Counted from the first letter of the stretch, positions 23,444 to 35,634 are shown. The stretch is DNA of 64,000 nt from Galeopsis tetrahit (GCA_963675135.1 OY776119.1:75013727-75077726); one strand, 5' to 3'. A program made the numbers and translations. The notes: a model not told the origin generated them from the sequence alone.

Positions 23444-26300
23444 ATGGACGTTAGTGGTGGTTCCGGTGGTGGTCCGCCGCCGTTGGACGGTGGCGCCGCA
23501 AGTTCCGGCGAGGTTGATCGATTAGCCTTAGCTTTTGTGGAGAGGACAGCCTCTTCGGACTCTAGGATCCATTCCCCTGAACCTCTCAATGTTGGACTCC
23601 GCAATGTTAGAATGGCGGCGGTCGTCGACCTAGATGAGGTCGACGAATCCGAAAGGGAAGATGTCGGCAATGGTGCCGAGGAGGATGGTGACGAGACTGA
23701 CTCAGATCTGCGCGACCAAGGTTTGGACAGAGGGGTGGGCGAACAGATCGATCCTGCTCGAGTCGAGGAGACTTTGACGAGCAGCCTCTGCGAGGATTAT
23801 GAGGAAGTTGTTCGCTATGCGGCGAGCATAAAAGATGTTTTGAGTGGACGAGAAGATTTGGATGGCGATGAACTCTCGAGGGAGACATTTTACAAATATT
23901 TCTGCGATTACCTGCCTAGAGAGGTTCCTCGCCCGTACCGAGTAGCTTATGAATCGAGGTATGAGGCCAGTAACTACGCGAGCAGCGTCTCCTCGCCCCA
24001 ACTGGAAAATTCCCGGAAGAAATATCAACTGTCGGCTGACGTCTGCTTCTTTGCTCCTCGCCAAGATGAGAGGGCCGACCAGCCGCCAGAAGGGATGGTC
24101 GCCGTCAACATCGGCATGATGGAGGCAGGGTTGAGGTTCCCCCTGCACCCCGGAATTTCAAACTACTTACATTTTCTAGGGGTGGCCCCTTCTCAAATTT
24201 TGCCGAACGGGTGGTCGAACCTGATCGGACTCCTCACGGTGTTCGGCCTGGTGGCGGTCGAGAATGGATGTCGGAACACATGGCTTAGCCCGAGAGAGAT
24301 CAACTATCTCCTTCAGGCGGCCAAGGCTGGAAAGAAGGTGGGCTACGGGTATTACTATGTAAAAAGTCGCGATCACCTCAAGTTGGTCGAAGGGGTCCCC
24401 AATAAGATTCGCGATTGGAAGACCATTTGGTGGTGGGTAGTAGGGGATTGGAGAAGTGCAGTGAGGCCAGATGGATCCTCTGCTCGCATTCCCATCGCGA
24501 CCGACTACCAGAGAATGCGTGGTAAGTCTTTTTATTTCTGCTTGTTCTTGTCTATACTGAATAACTCATCGCTCTTGTAGGTGAAACTGCTCGCACGAAG
24601 ACTGCCGATCACCATCTCTCGTCCCTCTTCCAATATCACATCTGCTGCGTGCTTAGTCGTCGCTATTTGGAGAGGTCCTGCCGCTTTCTGAACAGGGAGT
24701 GTATTCGCGAGCGAGTAGGTCTTAAAGTACCTCCTCACCACATCACTCGAGAGTTTCCTCCAGGTATTGAAATATTTCCAAGTTTTTTAGCAAAAAATAT
24801 TCTTCTCTTCGCTATACTGACTCTTTGTTTTCAGTAGTGGTTCCTGAAAAAGTTGTCACCTATCTCCCTCCATCCATCGAACTCGAAAGAATCATATCGA
24901 GCAGGATGATTCGAGCAGCGAAGGCGCTACGCGAGCGCCAGATCGTTGATGGCTCAAACAAGAGGAAAGGGCCGGAGACCTCGGGGGCTCCTTCGAAAAA
25001 AACTGTGAAGCCAACCCGAGGGGGTTCTTCTCGCCCAACTGCTGCCGAGAGGGTCGAGCAGAGTGTCGAGGAAAGGGTCTCGCCGAGGAGATCTCCGCCA
25101 AGGGATAACTCGCCTCCCCCACAGATCGTATCCCCAACGAGGTCATCCCCTCCTCGCAGAAGCAAAAGGACGCGAGAGGTCGCTGGGAGCTCATCGGCCG
25201 GGCGAAGGGCCCCTGGTGATAATACTCTTCTCGGTTGGGACGCCGACAGGGTTTCCAAGTAAGTTCTCTGAAAGAAATGCCTTTGAATATCTTCTAAGTA
25301 CCTTTTCTAATTTCCCCTTGTCTCTACTAGGCTTGCCGAGCACCCGGTTGTCGAGCCTTTCAATGAAGATCTCCTCGGCTACTATCGCTCGCGGGATCCG
25401 GCCGACGGAGAGGCACTAGATCCGATCACCGTCCGGGCCATGAAGAGCTTTTCCCGATCGCTGACGACAACACTAGTCGACGAGGTGAACAACCAAAACT
25501 CTTTGGAGAATGCGAGATTGGTCGCCATTGAGCTCAGCCGAGCAGCTTTCACTATCGAGAAGCTTGCCAGCCAAATCTATGAAAACCATAAAGTCGGCGA
25601 GGAGAGGAGCGTGAAGCTCGTCCAACTAGCTAGGGCTAAAGCCGGTGTTGAGAGGCAGCTGGCCACTTCTGGGGAGAAAGTGGTCGACCTTGAGGCAAAA
25701 CTGGCCGATTCTGAGGCCCAACTTGAGATGGTTCGGAAGAAAGATCAGGAAGATCTCAAAGTGATCGAAGATCTCCGTGCTCGCCTCAACGCTGCCGAGG
25801 ACGAGCTAAAAGTGAAGTCCGCCGAGGTAAACACTCTTCAAAACAAATTTACAACTGCTGAGGATGACTTGGCCACTCTTCGGCGAGAGCTGGTCGCCGT
25901 GTCGAAAGAGCGAGATGAAAGTAATGACATCGCTGAAAGTGCAGCCATTTTATTAGTGGCGCTCACTGCCCACGAGCTTGTTCACAAGCTCAAAGAAGTT
26001 CAACCGGATGCGGACGTTACACTGCTCGGCGGCATCATAGACGACCTTATCATGGGTGAAAATCCTAAGGCGGAATCAAGACTCCCCCTGCTCCCTTTAG
26101 TGAAAATGGGACTCCAGTTCCCTCGTCTCTTGGGTGTTCCGGTGTATTCTGGGGATCCGCCACAAGACTCCCCTACTCGTCAAGGCGAGGAGGAGGTTGG
26201 AGGCAAGCAGGATGCTCCTGCCGAGGTGACGGCCGCGGGCGAGGAGGAGGTTGCAGGCGAGCAGGATGCTCTTGCCGAGGGGAATGCTACAGAAGCTTAG
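23444..26300 (+). CDS. Antisense additional ORF of Tat-type element
   Basis: Four exons, 23444-24521, 24581-24763, 24835-25258 and 25331-26300, join in phase with GT-AG introns to give 884 residues with no stop. The N-terminal 130 residues are acidic and low in complexity. The core (about 150-330) includes EVPRPYRVAYESRYE, GLRFPLHPGISNYLHFLG and GWSNLIGLLTVFGLV and resembles the 'gypsy-type transposon' domain (Pfam PF04195, from memory). After a basic, proline-rich linker (RRSPPRDNSPPP), exon 4 is a long coiled coil and the tail has GEEEV repeats. The function of such antisense frames is not known. It runs opposite to gag-pol and faces its 3' end. Unlike gag-pol it is undamaged. Start chosen as the first ATG after a plausible leader. 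Confidence 0.82.
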
Positions 26301-26426
26301 TTATTTTTACTTCTCTTTATTTTGTTTTAGGACTGTTCGGCCACTAGGGCCTTTTTGTAATTTCAGCCTTTTAAGGCTTTCTAATGAATGGAACTTTTTT
26401 GCTTATGATGTGTTCGTTTTCTTTGA

Positions 26427-26922
26427 GTGATCGTCCTCATCACTGCTTTTCAATTTATGTTTTATTTTTCGCAAGCATCTTTCAATGAGTACTTGCCTTT
26501 TTTGAATTAGTCTTTCATTGGTTTGTGTTCGCGTTTTAGATAGTGATCGTCGTCGTCACCACCCTGCGAGCATCTTTAAAGAAGAGTGCTCGTCTTTTTT
26601 AGAATTAACCAATCGTTGGTTGAACTTGTTTCTGTTAGATAGTGACTCTCGTCGTCACTACCTTGCGAGCATCGTTAAGAAGAGTGCTCGTTTTATAGAG
26701 TTAACCATTCGTCAGTTGAACTCTTTTGTTTGTTAGATAGTGACTCTCGTCGTCACTACCTTGCGAGCATCGTTAAGAAGAGTGCTCGTCTTATAGAGTT
26801 AACCATTCGTCGGTTGAACTCTTTTGTTTGTTAGATAGTGACTCTCGTCGTCACTACCTTGCGAGCATCGTTAAGAAGAGTGCTCGTCTTATAGAGTTAA
26901 CCACTCGTCGGTTGGACTCTTT
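26427..26922 (+). repeat. 98-bp tandem repeats, four copies plus one degenerate
   Basis: Copies begin at 26533 (partly diverged), 26634, 26732 and 26830, with an exact 98-base spacing between the last three. Each carries GTTAGATAGTGACTCTCGTC, TTGCGAGCATCGTTAAGAAG and AGTGCTCGT. A weak fifth copy starts near 26427. They separate the 3' end of the antisense gene from the 3' end of the integrase, where the two transcripts would converge. Confidence 0.9.
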
Positions 26923-27054
26923 CCTTATCTGGCTGCGCAGAGCCTTATCTAAAATTTCTAAAAATTTTCTAACACTTGATGAAATTTAAAACTTGACAAT
27001 GTATTGAAATGATATCTATATACAAACTATACAACATGTACGGAATTTAAAAGC

Positions 27055-28100
27055 TTACTGATAATACTTCTTCAATTTGACCGCATTCCACGGGTATCTG
27101 CTCGGCGTGCCTTCGAGGTCTTCTAACTCGTACGATCCGTTTGAGAGTGTGCGCGTGATTCGGTACGGACCTTCCCACGTTGGACCAAGTATGCCAATGG
27201 ACTGCTCCGTCGCCCGCCGAAGTACGAGCTGGCCGATAGTAAATTGGCGAGCACGTACTTTGGTATTGTAGTAGCGTTCTGACCTTTGCTTGTAGACCAC
27301 ATTCTTCTCGTCCGCTGTTAGTCTTCGCTCTTCTAGGAAGTCCAAGTTGGAGAGCTGTGCATCGTTATTCAACTGCTCGTCATAGTTTGCCACTCGAAAA
27401 GTGGCGACCTGACCTTCTACTGGTATGACAGCTTCGGTTCCGAACGCGAGTGCGAACAGAGTTTCACCCGTAGAATTCCTCGTGGTCGTCCGATATGCCC
27501 ACAGAACCATGTGCAGCTCTTCGGCCCATTTCCCCTTCAATCCATCCAGCTTGGCCTTTAGAGTGTGTTTGATTATTTTGTTGATTGCTTCTACCTGACC
27601 GTTCGATTGTGGATGGTAGGGTGTTGAAAAAAGTTTCTTGATTTTCCACTTTGAGCAGAATTCCAGCATGTCTTGAGTCGTGAATTGTCGTCCGTTGTCC
27701 GTCACGATAGCTTGTGGTAGGCCAAACCTGCAGATGATGTTCTTCCAGATGAAATTTGTCATTTGAGCCGAGGTGATGGTCTTCAGTGCTTTTGCCTCCG
27801 TCCATTTGGTGAAGTAATCGACTGCTACTACGACGAAAATTACTCCCCCTGCAGCTGGTGGGAAAGGTCCGATGATGTCGATCCCCCACTTCGCGAAAGG
27901 CCAAGAACTATACACTGAGGTGAGCTCGTCTGGTGGTGAGTGAATGGCGGGAGCGAAGGCTTGACATCTCTTGCACGTCTGCGCGTAGTGGATTGCGTCC
28001 TTTTTCAGGGTAGGCCAAAAGTAGCCCTGCCTCATGATCTTTAAAGCGAGTGCTTACCCCCCTGTGTGATTTCCACAAACTCCATCGTGGATTTCATGCA
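27055..28100 (-). pseudogene. Integrase of the Tat-type element
   Basis: The open part, 27055-28035, covers the zinc-binding region (CKRCQAF) and the catalytic core. The acidic triad is visible as WGIDIIGPFP, VTDNGRQF and the Glu in NGQVEAINKIIKHTLK. The C-terminal part is WEGPYRITRTL. The domain inserts element DNA into chromosomes. Its N-terminal HH part (MHEIHDGVCGNHTGG) lies upstream beyond an in-frame TAA near 28055, and a frameshift separates it from the RNase H frame. The core itself is unbroken. Confidence 0.88.
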
Positions 28101-28133
28101 TGACGATCTTCGCTTGATCATCTCTAAGGCATT

Positions 28134-29379
28134 TCAACAAAGGCATTGAAAACCTCGTTTGTACAGCTGGTCGCCGAACACAGTGTACCTAGCCGACCTG
28201 AGTTGTAGTCTGGTCGCCTTTACTTTGTCTTCCGGGAGCTCGCCGGTCTTGATGTACTTGGTGATCGGCGTCCTCCAGTCCTCGTCGCTAGTCGCTTCAA
28301 TCTGCAAAATTTGACCCCTGCCCACTGATGGGGAAGAAATCTTAGTGATGGTCGCTTCTGAAAATATTGCCTCCCCCTCTGAAGTGGCCAGCCGAGTTAA
28401 TGCATCTGCTTGCGTATTCTCCTCCCTAGGGATTTGCTCGATGTGAATTTGATCGAATTGCTCGAGCAATCCTTTCACCAAGTCTTGATATTTTAACATT
28501 TGGTCGCCGCGAGCCTCGTACTCGCCCGTTATTTGACAAACCACTAGTTGAGAGTCATAAAAAAAATTTCAGCTTTCTGGCGCCCATGGTCATAGCCATC
28601 TTGATTCCTGCGACCAGAGCCTCGTACTCTGTCTCGTTGTTGGTTGCCCTGTACTCGAACTCGATCGCCGAAGCAAACGTCTGTCCAGCTGGGCTGGTGA
28701 GGACGATTCCTGCCACTGCTTTGGTGCTCGTCGAAGAGCCATCGACGAACAGTGTCCAAGGAAGCTCGATTTCCTTGTCCAACTTATCCGGGAAAGTGAG
28801 TTCCACAATTAATTCTGCCAGCACTTGTCCCTTGATTGCCGTTCTGGGTGCGTAGGTGAGCCCAAATTGCCCGATTTCCACCGACCATTTCAAAAGTCTT
28901 CCAGTGGTATCCGGACGATGTAGTGCTCGGCGAAGAGGAAAGGTCGTCAGGACGACCACCTCGTGGTCGAACAGGTACTGTTTTAGCTTTCTGACGCTCA
29001 TGACTAAAGCATACGCCAATTTTTCCATCGGAGTATATCTCAACTCCGCATCTCTCAGTGTTTGACTTACGTAGTAGATTGGCAGATGTGTGCTCCCCTC
29101 TGCTCGGACGAGCACTGAACTGATCGCACAGTCAGTGGCCGCCAAGTATAGATACAAAATTTCGCCGGGGACTGGCTTAGATAGGACCTTCGGATCCGAT
29201 AAATATTCTTTCAGCTTCTCGAAAGCTTTCTCACACTCGTTGGTCCATTCGAACCTCCCTTTCTTCAAAGCATCGAAAAAAGGTTTGCAACGGTCGCCCG
29301 TTCGTGCGATGAATCTGTTCAGCGATGCTAGGCATCTTGTCAATCTCTGCACTTCTTTCACATTTCTTGGACTCTGCAT
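28134..29379 (-). pseudogene. RNase H region of the Tat-type element
   Basis: The 29379-28555 frame carries the RT thumb/connection and the first RNase H (LAATDCAISSVLV, IYYVSQTL). An archaeal-type RNase H follows, with LFVDGSSTSTKAVAG and NNETEYEALVAGIKMA. One extra T in a T-run at about 28558-28565 breaks the frame. The rest, with DSQLV, IEQIPREENTQADALTRLA and the connector, is in 28544-28134. Having two RNase H domains is a Tat-lineage trait. Confidence 0.82.
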
Positions 29380-29424
29380 GTCGATGACTGCTTGAATTTT
29401 ACTCGGATTCGCCTCGATGCCCCG

Positions 29425-30000
29425 CTAGCTAACCAAGTGCCCCAGAAATTTTCCGGAGCTAACTCCAAAACTGCACCTTTTCGGATTTAGCTTCATGTTG
29501 TACTCTTTCAATATATCGAATGTCATGGCAAGGTGGTGTAGGTGATCCTCTTTTCGTAAGCTTTTGACAACGATGTCGTCGATGTAGACCTCCACCATCT
29601 CACCGATGTGCCTCTCAAACATCTTATTTACCAGCCTTTGATATGTTGCCCCCGCGTTTTTCAAACCGAAAGGCATTCTCTTCCAACTGTACATGTCGGT
29701 TGCCGTCATGAAAGCAGTATGTCGTTGGTCATCGGGATGCATATGAATCTGATGGTATCCCGCGAAAGCGTCCATGAAAGTTAACATCTCGTGCCCCGCT
29801 GTATTATCTACCAAATGATCAATGTGGGGCATCGGAAAGTGATCTTTGGGACAGGCGTCGTTTAGATCCGTGAAATCTATACACAATCTCCACGACCCAG
29901 TCGTTTTTTTTACGAGCACTGGATTTGCCAACCACTCAGGATCAGTTCCAGTCTTCTCGATTAGTTTGTTGTCGACCAATTTCTTGACTTCGACCGCCAT
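29425..30000 (-). pseudogene. Reverse transcriptase of the Tat-type element
   Basis: Shows the RT motifs in order: WRLCIDFTDLNDACPKD, LTFMDAFAGYHQI, KRMPFGLKNAGATYQRLV and the active site VYIDDIVVKS, then LNPKRCSFGV and KFLGH. A stop (TAG) follows HLVS at about 29425-29427 and separates it from the RNase H part in the same frame. On the N-terminal side a one-base shift at about 30020-30040 separates it from the protease frame. Confidence 0.88.
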
Positions 30001-31121
30001 AGCCGCATACTTATCAGGCCAAATTTTCTTCGTTTCTGGGTGATGGGTCTTCTTGTTGGATCAATATTTAAACGGTGGCAGGCATGGTTCCTATCGATGC
30101 CCACCATATCCTCGTGTGACCAGGCGAATGCTCCGATGTTTTCTTTCAAAAATGCGACCATATCTGATCGCAATTGTACTGGTAAATTCGAACCTATGAA
30201 TACCTCGAGTTCTGGACGAGCTTCGTTTAAATGAATGGTTTCCAGGTCCTCCGCTGGAGTTGCCCGATCTTTAGGCTCCTTCCAACGAGGGTCCTCGATT
30301 CCGAACTCTAGCTTAAAACCTAACCTAGGCTCCAGATCTGGAATTTTTTCTGGAACCTGGTCGTCGGGGATCTGATCGCCCGAACCTGTCTGCTCGTCAA
30401 TCTCCATTGGGCTGTGGTCGTCCACTTCCATGGAGGTGTGCTCGTTTACTTCCATTAGGTGGTCGTCGAAACGTCGACTGGACTCCCCAACTTCGATTTT
30501 TTGATATTTGCTTGGAAAACCCTCCAAGTAGTTCATTTGTTCTTTTTGTTTTTGACACTTAATATACTGGCCAATCATAGTAGTATTTTTGGAATGACGC
30601 TTAGCAAAACGGACGAGACACTCCCTCGCCCGCAGCTGATCGCCCCTGACGGTTATAACACCCGTCGGGGTCGGAAACTTAATACAATAATAAAAAGTGG
30701 AAGCGGCCGCCTTGAACTCGTTGAAGAAAGGTCGGCCAAGGAAAACGTTGTACGAAGACGGCATGTCGACGATCATGAAGTCGAGCTGCCGGGTACAGTG
30801 CATTGCTGGCTCCTTTGTTGACGCCAGCTCCAAAGATAGTCTGATTCTCCCAATTGGATGGGAGTGAGTGTTTCCAAACCCTACGATAATATCGTCGCAA
30901 GGCTCGACATATTCGGCATATCCACCGAGGGCATCAAGAGTATGCTTAAAAAGGACGTTGGTGTATGCCCCGGTGTCGACCATCATCCGATGAACGTTCG
31001 TTCCCATGATTTTTCCAGTGATGACCAAAGCATCATTGTTTGGTTGCACTACGCCGTTCAGGTCGTCGTTTGTGAAAACGATCTGGTGGATGGAGGCTGC
31101 TCGGCAGCCGGAGCGACGCAC
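29961..31121 (-). pseudogene. Aspartic protease of the Tat-type element
   Basis: A 386-codon open frame carries the retropepsin site MMVDTGAYTNVLF and the later hydrophobic-Gly element (YNVFLGRPFFNEF). A long acidic linker with repeats of EVDDHS and MEIDEQ leads towards RT, ending with the conserved KRRKFG run-in, where the frame is lost. The family's enzyme cuts the gag-pol polyprotein. Confidence 0.82.
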
Positions 31122-33070
31122 ACCTGATGGATGTTGTTGAGTGCTCGCAGTTCGCTCTGCTGTCGGCGAACAGACAGAGCAGTTCCAGACTCAGTTCCCC
31201 CCAAGGGGCCTTCTATCACAAAACATCCCCCGCCCACATTGTCGACATCGCCCGTCGGATTGTTCGACATGGGTGGGGTCAGTTTCTGGCGATTCAGCTG
31301 TTGGCGAAGGTCGTCGCTGTCGTCGCGACGCTTCTTGCCCCTGTTGTCGCCGTTTCCACCTCCGGACTTGATGAACTGGACGAGCTTGCCCTCGTTGTAC
31401 AGCTTGAAAAGATTTCTCACCAAGTCTCGGCACCCATTGGTGTGGTGGCCGACTGAGTTGTGGTAGTTGCAGAATTTACTACCATCCAGATTAGCGTCAT
31501 TTGTATGCATTGGCTTGGCTTGGGAGAGCAGATTCTTTCCCCTGATTGCATCGTAGATACCCCTGGGGTCAACTGAGAGGGCCTCCCTGAATTGAAGAAT
31601 CTCAGGAGACTCCTCGAAAGATCTGAAGTTTGACGGGCGAGCACTGCCGCCCTGAGTGGTCGCCTTCTTAGGCTGGGAAGACTCCCCAGTGTTAGAATTT
31701 TTCTTTGGTCATACCCTTTTGGCCGCGTCAGGCTGCTCGTTAGCCTTGGCGGCATCCATTATTTCCTCCACCTGGATAAAATTTCCCGCCCGACTGCGGA
31801 AATCTGCATAGGAAACGGGGAAAGAGGTGTGCATAGATTCCCAAAGCTTGGAACCTATTCTCAGACCGGAGATAGCCGAGATTAACTTCGTCTCGTCGTT
31901 GACTGCCTCTCCATCAATTACCAACCTATCGAAGCGTTCGATAAAGTCCTTGCCCGACTCGGTTGGTGTCTGGCGAACGTTTGCCAAACGTTGCTTTGAG
32001 GCTGGGCGAGCAGCAATAGACCCGAAGTGAGTCAAGAATTGTTGCCCCAACTCTAGGAATGAGGTGACGGAACCGGCACCCAAGGTGGTGTACCAGCGAT
32101 GAGCTCGATCTCCCAAAGTCAGGGAGAAATTTCTGCATTGTGTGGCGTCCGTTGCCCCAATCGAGGCCATGTAGCTTGCATACTTGGACAAATGTACCCT
32201 GGGATCGGACGCCCCATCATACGCCGCCATAGAGGGCATCTGAATCTTCCTCTAAATGGGGGCAGTGAGAATCATAACACTTAAAGGTGGAGTGGGCAGA
32301 GTGACTGGTGGGGCTGTTCCTTGCTTTGTTTCGACCACCTCTGCTCGCAAGGTCTCCATCTCTAACTTCATCAATTTCTGAGTTTCGAGGAACTGGGCGA
32401 ACTGCCCCTCCTCGGCTGTCTGTGGTCGGGGGACGACGACCTCGTCACGTCGGCTCCCGCGAGATGCGGCCGGGTGATCACCATGATGTGATCGCCTGGT
32501 AGAACGCCTCTCAGAATGGCGGTTGTGATAACTCTTTGACGGAGCTCGCACGCCTGGCCCTACTCGGTCTAGGGCGGAGACCCTGTCTCCTTTCTTTCCA
32601 CCGCGATCTCTGCGGTCGTCATTTACTGGTCGTCGCCCATCGTCATAAGGTATTGGGCGAGGAGCCCTTTATCCTTCTTCGCCCACTCGGTTGAACACCG
32701 AGTTCCGAGCATGAGAATCCCCTGTATGGCTGTTGTGGGAACGCTCGGGGACTTTATTTTTCCCTCTGTCATTGGGACAAACAGAGTATGAATGATAGGA
32801 GCGATCGTCCTCATCATTCACATTTGCCTTAGCCTTAGCCTTGCGGGCTCTGTCGAAGTCTTGATCTTTGGCCTTCTCAGCCTCTTCCACTTCGATCAGC
32901 CTCCTCTTCTCTATGAGGAAGTCTGAGAACTCTTTCATGTACTGGGGATTTTTCATGATATCCCCCAAATTTAAATTTCCAAATGGAGTGGTCGTCGGAG
33001 TCGCCGGCGGCGGAGGGTGCTCGTTCCCCCCGGGCGGTGGGGTTCCGTCTAGATTAGTATGCTGAGACAT
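31058..33070 (-). pseudogene. Gag of the Tat-type element, broken
   Basis: Starts at MSQHTNLDGTPPPGG (33070). The frame is shifted near 32590-32669, then interrupted by a TAG before KIQMPSMAAYDG and by a TGA after AAKRV (31709-31711). The retrotransposon gag domain is clear (CRNFSLTLGDRAHRWYTTL and FLTHFGS). A Cys/His knuckle is seen in FCNYHNSVGHHTNGC. The 33070-32669 segment is rich in charged residues. The gag-to-protease junction also changes frame, which in some elements is programmed but here cannot be told from damage. Confidence 0.82.
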
Positions 33071-33409
33071 CGTTTAAAGAGTGCCTTTCTTAAAGAGATT
33101 ACAAGGGTATGACTGTTCTAAGCCTTCGACGCTTAAAACGAAAGATTAAAGTTCTTACGTAGAAGAACGTGCTATTACAACTACTATCTAGCAAAGTAAT
33201 AACAAAAAGAAGCTTAAAAACAAGATTACAAGGAGATCAAACTCCAAAATATATCTCGAAAACAGAAAATTTTCAAGAACACGAAGAACACTAAAATATG
33301 TAAATGATGTTTTAAACGGTAGATCTACCGATTAAAACCTGAAACGGGGAGTTTGCTAACCGATCGCTCGATGATCGGACGAAACTGAGCTGAAGAACAC
33401 GTAAAAGGA

Positions 33410-33427
33410 CCCCTCCTTCTAGCGCCA
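33410..33427 (-). other. Primer binding site next to the 5' LTR
   Basis: Two bases inside the 5' LTR, the minus strand reads TGGCGCTAGAAGGAGGGG. The TGGCGC start is usual for plant gypsy primer sites. The rest departs from the common TGGCGCCGTTGCC form, so the tRNA used is uncertain. Confidence 0.6.
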
Positions 33428-33429
33428 AA

Positions 33430-34131
33430 TGTTGTAGGTGCTTCTGTCGAGATGACTCAGATGTGGACTGTTCTTTAGCACGATACAAACATATATGATT
33501 AAACGGGGTTTATTACGTGTTTATACGGATTATTATGATGATTAATGAAGAAGATATGAAGAACAATAAGAACACAAAGGTGTAGCTTCTTGGAGAAGCT
33601 AAAGCTTTAGAAGCTTGGGAGTGTTTATTGCTTAGGGTAGGTGTTTTTGGTAGGAATGATTACTTGAATCTTACAAATGAGCCTTTTAGGCATTATATAG
33701 TGGTTTTTTGGGGCTGCCCGCCCTTTACACGTGGAGCCTCCATAGTGGACCCTTCTTTCTGCCCGAAAAGGTGATGGGACGGCGCATTTAATGCTAAACC
33801 ACCTCTGGTGGTCGTCCTCGGCGAGATGCCGAGGAGCTGGAAAACTTGCTCGTCCGGAGAAACCTGCTCGTCACGGTGGTCACCGGAGGACCTGGTCGCC
33901 ATGTCTTACGCCGTCTCCCAAGACTTCAACACTTGTCTTCTCTAGCTAAAAATACATCTGATCGCCAAAACATTTGGGCGAGCACTCAATAATATTAAAT
34001 ACAATACTTTTATTACATTTTCTTGACTTTGTTGACTGGTCGTCGCTTGACTTTGTTGACTGGTCCTCGCCACGCAAGCTGGTGACTAGGATTGACTTGT
34101 CAAAGATTGACTTCTTTGACTAGGTATAACA
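33430..34131 (-). repeat. 5' LTR of the Tat-type element
   Basis: 702 bp, same ends as the 3' copy. It carries a 30-odd base extra segment around 33850-33885 (CTGCTCGTC/CCGGAG repeats) and lacks one short block present in the other LTR. Confidence 0.93.
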
Positions 34132-34136
34132 ATCAT

Positions 34137-35634
34137 GAATGAAGTACAAAAAACATCGATGAAATTTCAATGGGAAATCAAAGACCAAAGATGCATTTTT
34201 TAAAAGAGAATCGGTCAAAAATCAATAGTTAATAGTTACAAATCTTTGTTACACTGAAAAAAGAATGATCAGATACAAAGGACAATCATATTCATATTTA
34301 CAATGCCCAGTTAAAGCATAAAGCTGTGAAGCGTAAGGATCAATTTCAAACATAGTACCTTATGACGAAATTGAAAGGTAAAAGATATTCATTTTCATTA
34401 TGAACGGTGCAAAAAGACCAACGTGGTGAAGGATATATTTTTCGCTCATAATACAAGTGCGCATGGATTGTACGTACAAAGTAACATATATAAATTTTCC
34501 TATTATATGTTGCGAATGCTTATATGAAATTCGAGTGGGAAGCCAATTACATGTGGGCATGCAGCTTCCTAAAGGACTTGATGAACGATTATTGTTTGTT
34601 CATCATTATTATCACTAATAGAGAGTTGGTGTTGGTTAATGTTGTAGAGTCCACGTTCTCATGTGCCACATTTGTTAAGTAAGTGGCACATTCAGAAGAA
34701 AAAAATGTGTTGGCTACTAAATGCAAGAAAACAAAATACTTTTTCATCAATTATAAGTGGAAGTCGTTTAGCCGTTCATTGATAATGTCATTGATGCTAA
34801 AAATGAAGGAAAAATTGTTGAATTTCTAATAAGGTTTCAGGCTGACCACACGAAGAACCCGAAGTCCTCAAAACCATTGAATATTGTATGAACTCAGTGG
34901 ATTCCACCTTACACGTACAAATTTGTATTGGTTTGTTATTTATGGCAAAAAGCGCAAAGATGCAGCGACGCTTAACTTGGAACGTCGCGAGTAGATCTAA
35001 GATGGTGACGTGTGCAAATTGCGCAAGAGATGTGATATTAAGTGAGCAAAAGAAGCATACACAAATGATGTGAAATAAAATGAAATAGACAACAATGCGT
35101 GCAAGTGTAATGTGCAATGACGATTTAATGATTAAGTAGTAAACATAAAGCAAAATGAATGCATAAAAGATGACGACAATAATAAAAATGGTAATTTAAA
35201 TAAAAGAAAAATACAAAGTATTTTGTGAAAAATATAAGCTTGAATAAATGAGGGCTTGAATGTGTGTCATTAGTCCTTAGCCTCGAAGTGCATTTATAAC
35301 GTGAGTCTTCTCTAATGTCGTTGAAGTTTGTTGAGAAAAGCATAGATCATATAGACTCTCGACTTTAGAGATAATTTTTGCATCTATTCCTCGAGTTTCT
35401 CATCTGTCATCGTCGAACGTTGATGTTGTCGGACGCCAACCGTAGCCAATGTTGGTCTCCAAGTGCTAAGTTGACGTCATGCATGCCGTCGAACGCCCCC
35501 ATGTTTCCCCCAAATTGACATCATCACAATTTAACGCCTATGTTGAGGTGTTAATTTCTCTTGCAGAGACTTTTCGAATTATAAGAAACTGCAATCATCA
35601 CAACAATTTTCAAATTCTAAAAAAAAATAAAAAT
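34137..35634. other. Intergenic, no recognisable gene
   Basis: AT-rich, with short open frames on both strands that do not resemble known proteins. The stretch 34640-35090 has a more mixed composition and may be old transposon debris, but nothing specific was recognised. Confidence 0.45.

Larger units (their letters stand above)
22172..34131 (-). mobile_element. Full-length Ty3/gypsy retrotransposon, Tat-type
   Basis: An 11,960-bp element with LTRs at both ends and a 5-bp target duplication, ATCAT (22167-22171 and 34132-34136). Read on the minus strand the order is 5' LTR, primer site, gag, protease, reverse transcriptase, RNase H, integrase, tandem repeats, then an antisense gene, purine tract and 3' LTR. 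An extra antisense frame between integrase and 3' LTR, and a second archaeal-type RNase H, are marks of the Tat lineage (Ogre/Retand/Grande relatives). By eye the two LTRs differ by about seven substitutions plus two or three indels at short repeats, so the insertion is recent. Gag-pol nevertheless carries many stops and frameshifts. Confidence 0.92.

Noticed and set aside
24860..25258. 132-codon minus-strand frame opposite exon 3 of the antisense gene
   Set aside because: A shadow of the Pro/Ser/Arg-rich coding exon on the other strand.
26427..26922. CRISPR-like regular repeats
   Set aside because: The 98-bp units are contiguous tandem copies with no variable spacers, in a plant retrotransposon.
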